Positions 23,356 through 23,817 of a stretch of 23,817 nt of DNA are shown here, piece by piece. Each line of letters begins with the position of its first letter. The stretch's first letter is position 1. The DNA lies in assembly GCA_020426085.1 (NCBI GenBank), contig JAGQQP010000007.1, forward strand, positions 1 through 23,817. The letters are read 5' to 3'. The notes under the pieces were generated by a model. It searched no databases, was not told where the DNA came from, and worked only from the letters and a program-made list of their open reading frames with translations. A program made the position numbers and the translations under genes. The DNA comes from Planctomycetaceae bacterium. Its GTDB lineage: Bacteria; Planctomycetota; Planctomycetia; Planctomycetales; Planctomycetaceae.

Positions 23356-23817
23356 TCAGCGAGAAAGTGGTTTGAACTGCAGTCGATGTGGAGAGTCTGC
23401 GTCTTTGCCCAGTTCTTCATGTCGCTTCGCTTCGTACATTTTGTAGTTACCTTCAAACCAGCGAACCTGGCTGTCTCCTTCGAAAGCGATGATGTGCGTC
23501 GCCAGTCGATCCAGGAACCAGCGGTCGTGGCTGACGACCAGGGCACAACCCGTATAATGTTCGAGACCTTCTTCCAGGGACCGTAGTGTATCGACATCAA
23601 GATCGTTGGTCGGTTCGTCCAGTAACAGCAGGTTTCCGCCAGATCGTAGAAGTTTAGCCATATGGACCCGGTTGCGTTCTCCGCCGGACAACTCACCTAC
23701 CAGTTTCTGCTGGTCAGGACCTTTGAAGTTAAATCGACCTACATAGGTACGGGCATGAATGCTCGATTTTCCTACTACCAGGTGTTCATGTCCCTGTGAA
23801 ATTTCTTCGTAGACGGT
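23356..23817 (-). CDS. ettA: Energy-dependent translational throttle protein EttA (ABC-F), 3' part
   Basis: The frame is open to the right window edge, giving the last 153 residues; the start is outside. It is the second ABC domain of an ABC-F protein. The order is [47 protein letters not shown] (signature motif), [22 protein letters not shown] (Walker B and D-loop), [22 protein letters not shown] (H-switch) and the EttA-type ending [17 protein letters not shown]. The GRFNFKG and the ending separate EttA from Uup and other ABC-F types. EttA binds the ribosomal E site and gates entry into the elongation cycle according to ATP/ADP level. It has a strong terminator 29 bp after the stop. Confidence 0.93.
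   Translation of the reverse strand, partial: TVYEEISQGHEHLVVGKSSIHARTYVGRFNFKGPDQQKLVGELSGGERNRVHMAKLLRSGGNLLLLDEPTNDLDVDTLRSLEEGLEHYTGCALVVSHDRWFLDRLATHIIAFEGDSQVRWFEGNYKMYEAKRHEELGKDADSPHRLQFKPLSR

Noticed and set aside
1..23817. Possible CRISPR array, IS element or prophage
   Set aside because: No regularly spaced repeats, no transposase, integrase or phage structural genes; gene content looks like chromosomal backbone.

Overview
The window looks like a chromosomal segment of a planctomycete, probably a Gimesia/Planctomyces-type member of the Planctomycetales. This is inferred from gene content, since no search could be run. The pointers are a bacterial MfnB-type gene (C1/methanofuran-like metabolism), a 2052-codon polytopic membrane protein, a PL10-type pectate lyase, a secreted D-aminoacylase-like amidohydrolase, short pilin-like proteins with a DEAGFIVS motif, and mostly short operons with frequent strand switches. 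I see no insertion sequence, prophage, CRISPR array or rRNA.

Layout. 1-1131 (+) is the 3' part of a pectate lyase gene. 3429-1148 (-) is a tight operon: dTDP-4-dehydrorhamnose 3,5-epimerase, then pdxA (ATGA stop/start overlap), then a histidine phosphatase. After a 310-bp divergent intergenic region, 3740-5997 (+) holds a paralogous pair of HtrA-like proteins: one with an intact Ser protease triad, then one with substituted catalytic residues and a PDZ domain embedded inside the protease fold. 8375-5989 (-) is a secreted N-acyl-D-amino-acid deacylase-like amidohydrolase followed at 8 nt by an MfnB-like gene. typA/bipA (8665-10488, +) converges on a giant membrane protein gene (16696-10538, -), with a strong stem-loop between them. 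Upstream of the giant gene on the same strand are an SGNH-hydrolase-like gene, trigger factor (tig, with a classical terminator) and tRNA-Gly(GCC).

After a 588-bp region with no convincing gene, 20222-20962 (+) holds two tandem paralogous small pilin-like proteins, separated by a stem-loop and ended by a textbook terminator. A Gfo/Idh/MocA oxidoreductase (-) follows, then a secreted protein of unknown function (+), and the 3' end of ettA (ABC-F translation factor, -), which runs off the right edge.

Functionally the segment mixes housekeeping translation and folding genes (typA, tig, ettA, tRNA-Gly) with envelope and periplasm functions (proteases, pilin-like proteins, rhamnose precursor synthesis, giant membrane protein) and substrate metabolism (pectin, D-amino acids, PLP, C1). 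The most unusual items are the PDZ-in-protease pseudoenzyme, the tandem pilin-like pair with its intergenic hairpin, and the giant membrane protein.
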